Part shown: positions 6,919 to 7,845 of the stretch, in pieces
How positions within the stretch are numbered: position 1 is the first letter of the stretch
Layout: each line of letters starts with the position of its first letter
NCBI GenBank assembly: GCA_003694205.1
Contig: RFKS01000234.1
Location: 1 to 7,845, forward strand
Length of the DNA stretch: 7,845 nucleotides
Direction of reading: 5' to 3'
Origin: Alphaproteobacteria bacterium
GTDB taxonomy: Bacteria; Pseudomonadota; Alphaproteobacteria; Sphingomonadales; Rhodothalassiaceae
The notes under the pieces: model-generated
Databases searched by the model: none
Seen by the model: only the letters and a program-made list of their open reading frames with translations
What the model was told of the DNA's origin: nothing
Position numbers and translations under genes: made by a program

Positions 6919-6925
6919 TCACCTT
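6919..6925 (-). promoter_or_regulatory. Ribosome binding site of the HSD17B10-like dehydrogenase
   Basis: Read on the minus strand, AAGGTGA ends three bases before the ATG and matches the extended anti-Shine-Dalgarno complement (AGGTGA). It supports the start at 6915. Confidence 0.6.
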
Positions 6926-6964
6926 TCGAGATTGGCGGCATGATGTGCGCCTTTCCTGCCACGC

Positions 6965-6976
6965 GCCGGGCCCGGC
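6965..6976. repeat. Twelve-base perfect palindrome between permease and dehydrogenase genes
   Basis: GCCGGGCCCGGC lies directly after the permease stop codon on the minus strand. It could fold into a four-base stem with a GGCC loop in the transcript. No T-run follows, so it is more likely a chance GC palindrome or a minor mRNA-stability element than a terminator. Confidence 0.3.
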
Positions 6977-6977
6977 A

Positions 6978-7845
6978 TCAAGCATCCGGTGGCGCGGCGG
7001 CAAGCGGCGTGCGCCTGAGCCGGGCCTCGCGGCGGGCGATATAGAGGGTCGAGGCGGCGATCAGCGCGGCACCGATCGCGGTCGCAAGATGCGGCACCTC
7101 GTCGAAGAACAGATAGCCGGCAAGCGCGGCGGTAAGAATCCGCACATACTCGAAGGGCGCGACGAAGCTCGCCTCCGCGGCGCGATAGGCGCGGATAAAG
7201 GAGGTCTGGGCCGCGAGCCCGACAAGGGCGAGCATCACGAGGAACGCCCACTGCGCACCGTCCGGCGACACCCAGAAGAGGGCGCTCGGCACCGCGGTCA
7301 CGAGTGCGACGCCGAGATTGGTGTAAAGGATGATCGTGTTCGGATGGTCGCTCTCGGCCAGCTTTTTCACCTGGATGACACCCACCGCCATGACCGCCGC
7401 AACGGCGAGCGCGGCAAGCGCGGCCAGCGGCGGCGCCCCGATCGGCCCGAGAGCAGCGGGATTGACCATGATGAGGACGCCGAGGAAGCCGATCAGCGTC
7501 GCCAGTGCGCGGCGCAACCGGACGACCTCGCCGAGAAAAAGCACGGCGAGCAAGGTGATGAACAGCGGCTTGGAGAAGGAGATTGCTGTCACATAGGCCA
7601 AGGGCAGGACGGTGAGGACCCAGAAACCGAGTACATTGACGATGGCCAGCGTCGCCGTCCGTCCGGCAAGCAGCCAGGGCCGGCGCGGCCGGAACACGCA
7701 ACGTGGCTGGTGCAACATGAAGGCGAGGATCGCGGCAACCAGAATCACCGCGCGGACGGCGACGATCTCGTGCGCCGGCAGGCTCTGCCCGAGATACTTG
7801 ACGAGCGCGCCCATGATGGTGACGAGCACGGCCGTCGCCAGCATC
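6978..7845 (-). CDS. DMT/EamA-family inner-membrane permease (probably 5' partial)
   Basis: This is a drug/metabolite transporter superfamily protein made of two EamA repeats. About ten hydrophobic segments are visible. The first repeat ends with FLGEVVRLRRALATLIGFLG and the second with the matching FFDEVPHLATAIGAALIAAS, the usual EamA repeat signatures; RTATLAIVNVLGFWVLTVLPLAYVTAISFSKPL is typical of the third and fourth helices. The C-terminus is a short basic/Ala/Pro tail. An ATG sits at 7842-7844, giving 288 residues, but it falls almost on the window edge and would cut the first helix short (it opens MLATAVLVTIMGALVKYLG), so the true start probably lies beyond the right end. The substrate is unknown; members export or import amino acids, nucleosides or metabolites. 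It precedes the dehydrogenase gene by 62 bases on the same strand. Confidence 0.9.
   Translation of the reverse strand, partial: MLATAVLVTIMGALVKYLGQSLPAHEIVAVRAVILVAAILAFMLHQPRCVFRPRRPWLLAGRTATLAIVNVLGFWVLTVLPLAYVTAISFSKPLFITLLAVLFLGEVVRLRRALATLIGFLGVLIMVNPAALGPIGAPPLAALAALAVAAVMAVGVIQVKKLAESDHPNTIILYTNLGVALVTAVPSALFWVSPDGAQWAFLVMLALVGLAAQTSFIRAYRAAEASFVAPFEYVRILTAALAGYLFFDEVPHLATAIGAALIAASTLYIARREARLRRTPLAAAPPDA

Noticed and set aside
6056..7003. Minus-strand open frame of 315 codons overlapping the dehydrogenase gene
   Set aside because: It is a frame-shifted shadow of the dehydrogenase with an extremely Arg-rich translation. The real gene has all SDR motifs in the other frame.

Overview
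The window is a GC-rich, densely coding stretch of an ordinary-looking bacterial chromosome. The protein families point to an alphaproteobacterium: an MCP linker and signalling hairpin of alphaproteobacterial style, a type II 3-hydroxyacyl-CoA dehydrogenase strikingly like mitochondrial HSD17B10, and an alginate-export-family porin. The genus cannot be fixed from the sequence alone. I saw no tRNA, rRNA, CRISPR array, insertion sequence or attachment site.

Layout. Five genes run on the plus strand: the C-terminal 300 residues of a methyl-accepting chemotaxis protein (cut by the left edge), an alginate-export-family outer-membrane beta-barrel, a long-chain-type acyl-CoA synthetase, an exported metallo-beta-lactamase-fold hydrolase, and a DIM6/NTAB-type flavin reductase. 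Two genes run on the minus strand and converge on them: a DMT/EamA-family permease (cut by the right edge) followed by the HSD17B10-like short-chain dehydrogenase. The convergent junction near 6087-6156 carries an imperfect hairpin. No intergenic stretch exceeds about 230 bases.

How the genes may work together. The porin, acyl-CoA synthetase, periplasmic hydrolase and hydroxyacyl-CoA dehydrogenase could handle a hydrophobic or carboxylic-acid substrate: outer-membrane entry, periplasmic hydrolysis, CoA activation, then a beta-oxidation or isoleucine-type dehydrogenation step. The MCP just upstream could sense a related compound. This is inference from adjacency. The gaps of about 80-230 bases between several genes, and the candidate promoter before the hydrolase, argue against one tight operon.

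I found no convincing previously undescribed system. The points most worth a second look are the MCP-porin junction, the mixed porin/ligase/hydrolase neighbourhood, the Gly substitution in the ligase P-loop, the exported hydrolase with a glyoxalase II/lactonase-like metal set, and the orphan flavin reductase with an uncertain start.
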